A stretch of DNA of 64,000 nt from Rhizomys pruinosus (lineage: Eukaryota > Chordata > Mammalia > Rodentia > Spalacidae): NCBI GenBank assembly GCA_009823505.1, contig VZQC01006590.1, positions 894,037 to 958,036 on the forward strand, in the 5' to 3' direction. Made by a program: the position numbers and the translations under genes. The stretch's first letter is position 1. Every line of letters begins with the position of its first letter. Below, piece by piece: positions 45,001 to 54,667 of this stretch. The notes under the pieces were generated by a model. The model was not told the origin of the DNA and did not search any database. It saw only the letters and a list, made by a program, of their open reading frames with translations.

Positions 45001-46051
45001 CATCTTCCTCAGCAGGAGCAGCTTCTGCCTTGGACTGGGGGGAAAAAAAACCTCTGTTTCCACTGAGTACTAAACTTCAGTGAGATACTAGCTTCCATTG
45101 GAGAAGACAGCTGGAACCTTGTGTACACTCTGCTGTTCTGGTTGAACAAAGGAGACTTTATTAATCGGGGTTTTGTAAGTCACTGACCCCCATTTAATTA
45201 CTTATACAGATGAAGGCCACAGTTTTAGGCAAAATGAAATCATACTTTTCTTCAGTAAGAATTGAAACTGAAATCTCCATAAGAAAGGACTGCAGTTAGA
45301 TGCAGACCCTTCATATTCACATGCTAAATATTTCATTTTGCCATTTGTATGAAAATATTGCCAGGTCTCATGAAAGATTAATTGTTCTGTCTACTGCTTC
45401 AAAAACAATGATGTTTTTGTAAAATGAAGGTCACTTCTAAAATGATTTTGAATTACCTCCTCTGGTAATTCAAAATTCACATGTAAGACACTAGAAACTT
45501 CATTCTCTATGGTTTACATTACAGCAATTGTTCACTTGATTAGATATGAAATGTTTAGCAAAATAATCCTTCTCCAAGTTAGCATTTTATTCTTTAAAAT
45601 TATGCATAAGTTTAAGCTTCAAGCTAAGGCCATCTTCAAGCTTTAAATTTCCATATCAATTTAAAATTACTTCCTACAAGATCATGAAGAGTTTTAGATC
45701 ATTTAATCATTAGAATTCTATCAGAATGAAAATATAGTAACATATTCCAGCTTTGTACGCAGAAAATAGATAAACTTATGAATAATTTTGACAATTTATG
45801 TTCTCAGAATTTTGACAGCTCATATGTCTTAGATGTATTGCAGAATTGCACAATGAGTTAGGCTAATAATTTAGAACCATAGAAATGAGATATTTCCATT
45901 TTATTTTGTTGTCCTTGGCAGTATCAATTTTACCACATCTTATTATGAAATTTATACTTTGAATTTAGCTGATTTACTTTTCATAAGAGACTTATCTAAG
46001 CAATGAATATGAATTATTTGAACTTCTATATCAAAAATTGTAAAAGACTGT
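45001..46051. other. Unassigned intergenic sequence
   Basis: AT-rich, repeat-poor. It includes a small perfect hairpin (45445-45476). No exon seen. Confidence 0.4.
45445..45476. repeat. Perfect 13-bp inverted repeat
   Basis: ATTTTGAATTACC, loop tcctct, GGTAATTCAAAAT. Confidence 0.9.
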
Positions 46052-46245
46052 TGGAGCATTGGCTCTGTGGTTCAGAGCACTGGCTGCTCTTGCAGAGGAC
46101 CCAGGGCTCAATATCCAGCACCCACATTGTGGGCGACTCCAGTTCCAGGGGATCTGATACCAGCTTCTGGCCTCTTCTCGGATACATTTGGCAATACACC
46201 CATACACGTAGACATAATAAGTAAAATAAATGATAAAGAGAACTC
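46052..46245 (+). repeat. B2-type SINE, diverged
   Basis: 'ctggctgctcttgcagaggaccca', 'cagcacccacat', 'ccagttccagggga' and 'aataaatgataaa' in B2 order. Confidence 0.75.
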
Positions 46246-46802
46246 ATGCAAGATAAATAAGTGACATATCCGATAACGTTGAAACAAAATTAATCTAGGA
46301 ATGGGGTGAATTTTGGGCTTCTAGAATTATAGAACTAAGAGATTGAGCCCGTTTACCTAAAAATAAATGTAACAAAACTTATATAAGCTCTGCACTTGGG
46401 GAAAAAGGTAAGAAATCACAACTCCTCTGAAGGAACACTTGAGAAATGATAGCTGCTTGGAAGGGGAAAGGCAGTGGTTTACAGGGATGGTGCTCTTGGT
46501 GGGCCCACGGGGTGGACCACTCTGAAGGACATTTGGGGACACAAACCAGACTCTGCATGCCATGTTAAAATATGGCAGTACATTACATTTGGTGGAGGTC
46601 AGTGAAGAAGGTTCAGATAGGGAAAGTTATCTAAATGCTATCAAATCATAATGTATGAAATCCCAAATATTCAATAAGAAATCATTGTTAAGAAAAATTG
46701 AAAAAAACTATTAAAATGTATAATTTAACTTTATTTCTCTTGTTTAAACAATGATATCTCCAAGTGTGAAATAAATAAAAATTAAGTTAGGAAAGAAATA
46801 TG
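46246..46802. other. Unassigned sequence
   Basis: No gene or repeat recognised. Confidence 0.35.
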
Positions 46803-46958
46803 AAGCCTGATGTGCTGGCTCACACAGTTAATCCCAGCATTTAGAAACTGAGGCTGGAGAATCTTTTGAGTTTGAGGTTAGCTTGGTCGATATAGTGAAT
46901 TCCAGGCAAGCAGATGCTACAGAGTAATGGTGTCTCAAAAAATAGAAAAACATACAAG
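46803..46958 (+). repeat. B1 SINE, old
   Basis: 'gctggctcacacagttaatcccagca', 'gtttgaggttagcttgg' and 'tgtctcaaaaaatag' fit a diverged plus-strand B1. Confidence 0.7.
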
Positions 46959-46973
46959 AAACAAATATAAATC

Positions 46974-47253
46974 AACAATAAACATTTCTGTTTTTTTAAT
47001 TTATTTATTATTATTTTTGTATGTGTATGAATGTACTGTCTGCATGTAGGCTTTTGTACCCGTGTCGTGCAATGCTGCTGAGGTCAGAAGAGGGTCTCAG
47101 ATTCCCCTGGAACTGGAGTTCTCCTGGAATTGGAGTTACAGACGGTTCTTAACTGCCATGTGGGTGCTGGGGATCGAACCCAGGTCCTCTGCAAGAGGAG
47201 CCAGCGCTCTTAACCGCTAGGCTATCTCTCCAGCCCCAACAATAAACATTTCT
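46974..47253 (-). repeat. B2-type SINE with 16-bp target duplication and internal 17-bp duplication
   Basis: Body about 46990-47237. AACAATAAACATTTCT flanks it at about 46974-46989 and 47238-47253. Around 47107-47138 the 'aactccagttccagg' block occurs twice in tandem (minus strand), as in the copy at 54387. Confidence 0.9.
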
Positions 47254-48485
47254 AAAGATAAAGCAAAAAACTGACCATCCAGAGAGTGGACTATTTGAGT
47301 AATACTGCACTGAAGTTGCTGTTTTGTGTTTGTTTCTTCTGTTTTATTTTATTCAGTTTTCATGTACTGATAGATTGAATCTTCACTAAATGATGTAATT
47401 AGCTGTTCTTATCGATAATTTATTAAGTATTTTATAAAGTCATGAAAATTACAAGAAGAAGTATACAAATGCTTATAATAACTGATAAGACAGGACTAGT
47501 AAATTTGTTTTATTTACTTATTTTAATTATATATATTCAAGATTTTGTGTGACATTTCTATGTATGCATAGTTATAAACAATTATTTGAATATATGTCTA
47601 TTCACTAGATACAAGGAAAATGCAAAGAAAAATATCACTTCTTGATGCTAGCCTACACTGGCCAAAAAGCAGCAAACTGTCAATCACTGCCAAAGACGGG
47701 AAGCAGTTGGCCCTCCTCCTGTTGCTCCTGGGAACTTAAATCTTCACAAGCCACTATGACAAGCTATATGTGGATATCTAGTAAAACCAAGCATGATTAC
47801 TAAGACATAAGACATTGACAATTCTACTTTGGATGTGTACATGAAAAAAGCTACATTCATGATACCAAGATGTATACATTTCCATAACAGCAGCGTGTGT
47901 AACAGTCCAATGTTCAATCACAGAAGAAACTCTCATTGTCTTAGTCTGTAACTAAGTTATAGTGTAATGATATAATTAGTAAGCACAGCAGTGAAAACAA
48001 ATGAAATATGTTCCCTTGAATAAAGAGAATAAAGCTTAAAAAATGCTGGAGGAAAGAAGCTTCTCAACAGCTCCTTTCCATGATTCCCTGAAAGGAGTCC
48101 CTGAAGGGACACTAATCCAGGGCATTGTATAGAGTGGAACCCTTGCCAGGGTTTGAACCTGGGATGTCTCCAAGGGGTCAGTTTCAAATGCTTGATTCCA
48201 GTGGTGCTATATTGAAGTGTATGGTGTTTCACAATGGGGCCTGGCTTTTAAGGTTATGCTCCCCTATATTTAGGATCTCTGCCTTCTGGTCTGTAGTCTT
48301 GTGAAGGGCCAGCATCTCACTCCTGTTGTGCCCTCTTGTGTCATTTGTGGCAGGTAGTTGATCCTAGCAACATACTGTAAGCAAGTCAGTTCCTGAAGGA
48401 TTCCTGAATCCTCATGAGGTTCTTCTCTCTGAAATATTTTCTGACTGCATGGAGAAAAATCAATAAGCTCTATGTGTACTGCCAT
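47254..48485. other. Unassigned intergenic sequence
   Basis: No gene seen. A 91-codon minus frame at 47957-48232 overlaps a tRNA-like pair of boxes and matches no protein family I know. Confidence 0.35.
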
Positions 48486-48912
48486 AGCTGTACTTTAACT
48501 GTCAACTTGCAGCAGCCTAGAGTCACCCAAGAAGGGTGTCTCAATTGACGGATTGCCTAGGCAAGGCTCTCCAGTCGGCATGTCATGGCACTGTCTGGAC
48601 TGCTAACTGATGCAGGAGGGCCCAGTCCACTGTGTGCACACCATTTCCTAGGCAGGTAGCTCTGGGCTGTATGAGAAACCTAGCTAAGATTGAACAGGGA
48701 AGGGAGTGAGCAAGCAACGCATTTTATAGTCAGCCATAACCTCTTTGGCTGTGAGTTCCTGGTTATATGCATCACTGAGTAGAAAAGGAACAAGAATGGC
48801 TGCTGTTAAATTACTGCCTGAGTCCCTGCCCTGAGAGGCTGGGACCTGGAAGTGAAGGTCAAATCAATTACTTTTCCTCTCCAAAGCCACAGAAAATAAA
48901 CTAGAACACAAA
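48486..48912 (+). mobile_element. URR1-like hAT-Charlie element
   Basis: 'aactgtcaacttgcagcagcctagagtcacc', 'gggtgtctcaattgacgg', 'gcaggagggcccagtccact' and 'gaaaataaactagaacaca': the full URR1 layout, about 425 bp, diverged. Confidence 0.72.
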
Positions 48913-50084
48913 ATTGATGAAATCTTTTGGTTATTTTACTGTTTCACATTTTCAATTTAAAGTTTTAACTTTCTCTAACTAGAATATTGACAGTGAAATA
49001 TTTAGCAGAAGGAGACTGACCAAAGAAGAATGAAGATTGTTAAGAGATAAATTTCATTTATCTGAGTATCAATAAACAACCAACACTAACATAAACACAT
49101 GTTGAGGGTAACCAGCTACCCAGAATTTTGGTGGGATTTCTACATTAAATGGTACATGCTTCAGAAGGTGTGGAGGACATGGACAGTATAGGTTTGTTAT
49201 GAAAGAAATTCTGCTCAAAATGCTAAAAAAGATAGTAGTTTAAGTTATAATTTTCAATTACTGATATTCACAAAAATATTTGTATTTTATATACTATTGC
49301 CTAAAATGTAACTCTATTCAGGTCATGTTTCTCTAGTGTTGAAGAATGCTGGATTCTAAATAATGCTGTTTTAAAATAAGTAGAATAGTATTTATTGAAT
49401 GAAAAGTTCTTTCACTTCCTGCTGTGCTCAGATCAAATCTCCATGTGCAGAATAACTAAATATTGGGAGTGCTATTCTTTTCCTTGATGGAAAATTTCAA
49501 AGTATATTAAAAACTATATAATGAGCTGTGGAAAAAAATTGAGCAGATAAGGAAGGTACATTCAAATCATCAAGGAACTAAGTTAATTAGGAATGAGGAA
49601 TGGAAATGTTCTATCACATCTGTCTCCTCTCCTCTTCGAACTCCTCTGTGTATGTTTCTGTCTAATATTGTGATAATGCTGTAGTTCAATATTTATTTAT
49701 TCTTTCATTTCTTTATTCAAAATATGGAAATTAAGACATTATCTAATACATTATGAATATTATGTAAATTAAATAAATATTTTAAGTTATTCTACCAAGG
49801 ATGAGGTATCAACAACTCTCAAGAAACTTCACAGGTAAAAACAGTTTATTATAGGCATTCATTATATCAAGAGGGCATATCAACCCAAGAGATGGTTAGT
49901 ATAGAAATTTGGTTGCGGAAAGGGTATACAATAAGAGTGGATGATAAAGAAATATAAATTTATCACATTTACAGCTATTTAAAGGAAAATAATTTAAGTG
50001 AAAATATATTAGGTTAGCCAGATTTTTCCAACAAAAGATCTATAAATGTAGCATATTCTGTACAAGAGTCTAAATTTCAAAATC
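48913..50084. other. Unassigned intergenic sequence
   Basis: AT-rich, no repeat or gene recognised. Confidence 0.4.
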
Positions 50085-50355
50085 ATAAACTTCTGTTTTT
50101 TTGGTTTTTTTTTTTCACCACTCATCTTATCTTGGTGAGATGGAACCCAGAGAGGGACCCATCTCTGCTGACACCAACCATTTCTACCTGTAGTCTACCA
50201 ACACACCAGCAATCCACAGAACACTGCAGACTACAGGGCACTTGGAGGCTATACAGCCCCAAATTCCTAGAACAGGAACTGAGGACTGGAAGGAGGTTAG
50301 TGCAGCATACTCAGAGAATGGACAAAGTGAATCATTTCAATAAGCTTCTGTTTTA
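50085..50355 (-). mobile_element. Retroposed sequence of unknown origin
   Basis: A block of about 235 bp (50101-50339) carrying a T-rich left edge ('ttggttttttttttttcacc'), i.e. a poly-A tail on the minus strand. It is flanked by ATAAACTTCTGTTTT and ATAAGCTTCTGTTTT (one mismatch). These are hallmarks of L1-driven retroposition. The body matches no SINE or L1 I know. Confidence 0.6.
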
Positions 50356-50711
50356 ATCAGAAATATGTGATATATTGTAGGAATAAGACTTTGTCTGGCT
50401 TGAGGTATGGCCTGCAAATTCTGTTCTGGGATGTCCATGAGTTTTCTGATATCTCTGTGAGCATTTAAGTTGCCTCTGTGAGTTATCTGTAGCTCTGTGA
50501 AGTCAGGATATTGCAGTGTTTCCTGTGTCTCCTATCTCTGTAAAGTTCCAGACCCTGATGGCCTCAACCTTCGAGATATTGGGTGAAATGTCACACCTCT
50601 AGCTTACTGTTTACATAAACAGGAGCTCTGCTGCCCCTGGTAGGAGCCAAGGTGGCTCACCCTTCCCTTCCTCTTCATTCACACCCTTCTGCCCCCCCAC
50701 CACTTCCTTGC
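50356..50711 (+). other. Possible U3 of the following LTR
   Basis: Sequence upstream of the 52.1-kb LTR copy is not similar, so this part cannot be confirmed as LTR. No frame of note. Confidence 0.3.
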
Positions 50712-50997
50712 CCAGAGCACAGTAACTCTAGCATATAAACATATTGCTAACATGAATAAAGATTAAGTCATTTTTCTCCCAGCCTTTCTCTTTGAGTCAT
50801 CCATTTCCTTTCTCCTCTCCCTGGGTGACTTCTTGCAGTTCCCTCCCCCCTTCATGCCAGAGCTCAGCCTAGGAACTGTTGGCCTGCCAGCAGGGGACAG
50901 CTCCAAAGCTTGCAGCCTTGTAAAGCTGTGAGCCTGGTCCAAGAAGGGACAAACAGCTCATGGATTGTGGCCACACGTGACTAAAAGGACCAACAGA

Positions 50998-51040
<43 letters not shown>

Positions 51041-51046
51041 TGACAT
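50712..51046 (+). mobile_element. LTR of small non-coding ERV, 5' copy
   Basis: Shared with 52138-52410: 'cccagagcacagta', a TATA-like 'tatataa(a/g)', 'gaataaagattaagtc' (polyadenylation signal), 'ccagagctcagcctaggaac' and 'gtaaagctgtgagcctggtcc'. A (CA)n array of about 38 bp lies near its end. Confidence 0.65.
51001..51038. repeat. (CA)n microsatellite
   Basis: About 19 CA units inside the LTR; absent from the 3' copy at the same place. Confidence 0.9.
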
Positions 51047-52137
51047 CTGTTGCCCAATGTCGCAGGACTCGATTTTCCACAAGAGGAAGAAAAAAGAAGA
51101 GGAAAAAAAGGTATTTTCTCAGTCTCTCTCTCTCAGCTCAGTGGGTTCACCATGAAGGAGGGAAGTAACCCCCCCTGAAAGTAAGATTCAGGGTAGCAGC
51201 CAGGCTATTGGCCTATCTCTGTGAAAATTTCTTTTTCACATGAGATTAGTCTTTTTTTTTTTTTTAATAAATGCAGCTTTCCCTGCATGGAATTCTTTTT
51301 TTATTATAAATTTTATTCATTTATTTATGTGTATGAATGTACTGTCTGCATGTAGGTTTGTGCACCCATGTCATGCAATGCCGTGGAGGTCAGAAGAGGG
51401 CATCAGATTCCCCTGGAACTGGAGTTAAAGACGGTTCTTAGCCGCCATGTGGGTGCTGGGGATCGAACCTGGGTCCTCTGCAAGAGCAGTTGGTGCTCTT
51501 AACCGCTAGGCCATCTCTCCAGCCCCATGAGATTAGTCTTTTTAATCTGTCTTTCAGCATTTTTCCTCCATGCGACCAGGCTGTTGGCCCATCTCCACGG
51601 AAAATCTCTTTTTCTTGTGGGATAAGTCTTTGATCTGTCTTTTAAATAACTTCAGTTCCCACAGATGAGAAGCTGTTCCCTCTGTGGGGCCATCAAACTC
51701 TCTGCTACTAAACGTTTCACTTAACCACTAGCATTTCCTGACTTTCTTCACCATGGAAAACAGGCACCCCATAAAGACCGACCCACAGGCTAAGAGCATA
51801 AAGATGCTCCTCAAGAGTTGAGGAGTTACAATTTCCATGCAGGAAGCTGCCTCCTTTCTCCTCACTTCTGCAAAGTCCATGTGCCCCCCCCCCACCTCGG
51901 CACCCCTATCTACCATCCTTTTAGCTGCTCTAATAATAGTTCAAGATAACTCTGCTTCTGCCCAGTCTGCAAACAGACCACTTACTTGGATCCATGTCTG
52001 GTGGTTTTTGTCAGAGAAACTTGGGAAGGGAGGAATCAGGTGATTGGAACCAGCAACTGTCCTTTGCAAAGCTGCCACAAGGCAGTCACAATCCCTGTGT
52101 TCCCCAACTCCACCTCTACTTCTGGCCCCCAATTCCC
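51047..52137 (+). mobile_element. Internal region of non-autonomous LTR element
   Basis: Between the two LTR copies there is no gag or pol. 'TGTTGCCCAATGTCG' just after the first LTR resembles a decayed Lys-type primer site. A unit of about 75 bp, 'ccaggct(a/g)ttggcc(t/c)atctc' to 'aatctgtctt', is present twice (51202-51560, split by the B2, and 51581-51650). Frames are short. Confidence 0.55.
51239..51542 (-). repeat. B2-type SINE carrying a 3' transduced segment
   Basis: B2 body about 51298-51525 (minus). Beyond its own A-rich tail lies a non-SINE segment of about 30 bp (51266-51295, 'aataaatgcagctttccctg...') followed by a second tail. Target duplication CATGAGATTAGTCTTTT lies at 51239-51255 and 51526-51542 and encloses both parts. 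Confidence 0.85.
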
Positions 52138-52415
52138 TGCCCAGAGCACAGTAGCTTTAGTATATAAGGACACTGCTAGCATGAATAAAGACTGAGTCAT
52201 TTTTCTCCTGGCCTCTCTCTTTGAGTCCCTTTCCTTTCTCCGCAGGTGACTTCTCATGGTCCCCCCCCCCCTCTTGCCAGAGCTCAGCCTAGGAACTGTT
52301 GGCTTGCCTGCAGGGGACAACTCCAAGGCTTACAGCCTTGTAAAGCTGCGAGCCTGGTCCAAGGAGGGAAGAAAATCTCATGGATTGCAGCCACGCGTGA
52401 TTAAAGGACAAACAG
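52138..52415 (+). mobile_element. LTR of small non-coding ERV, 3' copy
   Basis: Same order of blocks as the 5' copy ('atgaataaagactgagtca', 'gccagagctcagcctagg', 'gaaaatctcatggattgcagcc'). Confidence 0.65.
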
Positions 52416-52665
52416 ATGATATATATTAGATGGCAATATATAATTGAGAAAACAGTGTAAAGTGTTCTAATACTTATTTACATAAGTACCAGAGAATACA
52501 AGCACATAAAGTTTTATTTAGCACAAACAACCTCTCTACTTTATTCTTTTCTCATATGCAGTGACCATAAATCTGTTTGATAGAAGAGCACAAATTCGGG
52601 TAAAATTGATGTACTTTCAAGAGAATTTATAAAAACTTGGGGGAGGGGATTAGTATTCTCCTCAT
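52416..52665. other. Unassigned sequence
   Basis: No gene or repeat recognised. Confidence 0.35.
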
Positions 52666-52667
52666 TT

Positions 52668-53945
52668 TTCCTTTTGAAAACATTTATTAATCTTTGGGAA
52701 TTTCATGTTATGTATTTTAGTCCTATCAGACCCCTGTCCACGTCTCTTCCCAGATCTGTCCCACTTCTCTACCACCTCTCATTTATTCCTTTTTTAAGGC
52801 CTATTGGGTCTAATTTTTTTTCCCCCAAAGTCCTTGAGCCTAGGTTTATCCCCTGAAAACTAGTCAACCTATCAGGTATCACATCATTAACAAAATACCT
52901 CTCTTTCTCCAAGCAGCTACCAACCCCTATGAGTTCCTCAACTAAGGCTGGGTCTTCTTATCTACCTCCCTCTCCCATGCTGGGCTTTGGTCTGGCTTCA
53001 GCTTGCCTGGGTCTTGTGTGTGCTATCACCAGCACTATGTGTCTTGTGTGTGCTATCACCAGCACTATGTGTCTTGTGTGTGCTATCACCAGCACTATGT
53101 GTCTTGTGTGTGCTATCACTAGCACTGTGTGTCTGGGGAACATTGCGTCCTAGTATTCATCCACCACTTCTAGCTCTTATAATCTTTCTGCCTCCTCTCT
53201 GAAAATGATCCCTGAGCCTTGAGAGGACAGGGTATGATATAGGTTTTTCCATTTATGGCTGATCACTCTGCATATTCTTTCTTTCTACACATGGAACAGT
53301 TGTGGCTCTCTGTGTTAATCATCACCTACCTCAAGAAGAAGAACCTTCTCTAGCGAGATTTGAAAGATGCACTAATAATAAGTCATTAAGAATGGGTTTA
53401 ATACATTAGCAGGACAATAGTAGTAGGATCTCCCCTATGGCCTATGACCAGTCTAGCTACAAGTACCTAGGCCAGATACCACTGACAGATATGGATTTGA
53501 TCATATGAAGTGGATCTTAAATCCAAACAGAAAATGTTTGCTTCTTCCCATGAAATTCTTGCCAATGTTGCACCAGTGGACATATCTTGCTAAATGAGAT
53601 GTTACTGTTGCATGCAGGATACACAGCTGGGCAAGGATGATGATTACATTTCTCTCCCTGTAGCATGTACAGCCCCTTCCAGCACTATGAAGCTAGGTAG
53701 TAGATGTGAAGCTTTGAGCTCAGTAGCAGCTTTTAGCTTGATTTCTCCATTTGTTCTCTGAATCACACATGTAGTGTCTTTGGCAATGGGGTCTGACCAT
53801 CAAGCTTTAAAGGGCAGCCAAGTGGCCATAGTCCATTGTTGGAGGGCCTATAGGACTGTCCTGATCAACAACTCCAAAATACAGAACCCATTTTGATACT
53901 GGGCTTTTTATCTACTACCAGCTCTTGTAGGGGCATTCTCTACTT
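52668..53945 (-). mobile_element. L1 3'UTR (older family)
   Basis: Minus-strand 3'UTR with 'aaggcctattgggtctaatt' and 'gtgttaatcatcacct', the same layout as 10450-10930 and 14396-15380. Contains a four-unit minisatellite. Confidence 0.6.
53011..53130. repeat. 30-bp minisatellite, four units
   Basis: Units start at 53011, 53041, 53071 and 53101. The first three are identical and the fourth differs at two bases. The unit length is divisible by three, so open frames run through it on both strands with a 10-residue repeat, which is not evidence of a gene. Confidence 0.95.
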
Positions 53946-53969
53946 CCTGTTTTAGGATAAATGCATTTA

Positions 53970-53970
<1 letters not shown>

Positions 53971-54022
<52 letters not shown>
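53971..54022. repeat. (TC)n microsatellite
   Basis: About 26 TC units followed by a C run. Confidence 0.95.
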
Positions 54023-54024
<2 letters not shown>

Positions 54025-54368
54025 CCCCCATGGAAAAATGTTGCTGGAAAATGTATTACTAATGTTTTTATTTTGAAAGTAAAAATAAAACAAGCAAAAA
54101 TCAAAATACTCCCCCCACCACCAACAATAAAATTAGTTATAAAGTTTCCTTTCTGTTTTCCTGTCCCCTCAGTGCATAAGAAACATAAATTTGCTAACAC
54201 TCGCTACTTAAGCTTTAAAGTAAAGGCTGCCACTCTCCCACACACCAAATCTTCTAACCCTTTATTTCCTTTTGTCTTATCTGAAATTTTCAGAGGAGAG
54301 CACAAAGTCATGGGGCAATGACTTTGATCTTGGGTCAGAAACACCTGATCCTTTCAGTGAATGCTACA

Positions 54369-54603
54369 TTATAACAACACACAATGGGGGCTGGAGAGAT
54401 AGCCTAGCGGTTAAGAGCACCGACGCTCTTGCAGAGTACCCGGGTTCGATCCCCAGCACCCACATGGCGGCTAAGAACTGTCTGTAACTCCAATTCCAGG
54501 AGAACTCCAGTTCCAGGGGAATCCGAGACCCTCTTCTGACCTCCGCGGCATTGCACGACATGGGTGCACAGACCTGCATGCAGACAGTACATTCATACAA
54601 AAA

Positions 54604-54649
<46 letters not shown>

Positions 54650-54667
54650 TTATAACAACACACAATG
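54369..54667 (+). repeat. Young B2-type SINE with 18-bp target duplication
   Basis: Body and tail 54387-54649 with 'ggttcgatcc' B-box and an (AAAT)n tail of about 11 units. TTATAACAACACACAATG is identical at 54369-54386 and 54650-54667. The 'aactccaattccaggag' block is tandemly duplicated at 54486-54517. Confidence 0.95.

Noticed and set aside
51001..51038. Tandem array as a CRISPR-like structure
   Set aside because: It is a simple dinucleotide repeat; no spaced direct repeats or cas genes occur, and the sequence is mammalian.
50869..51168. Small proteins with runs of Cys-Val or Thr-His
   Set aside because: They are translations of the (CA)n array inside an LTR.
52929..53202. Repeat-protein ORFs with a 10-residue repeat
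   Set aside because: They run through a 30-bp minisatellite in an L1 3'UTR on both strands; frame length is a by-product of the unit size.
53908..54200. Arg-Glu repeat ORFs
   Set aside because: They are translations of the (TC)n microsatellite.
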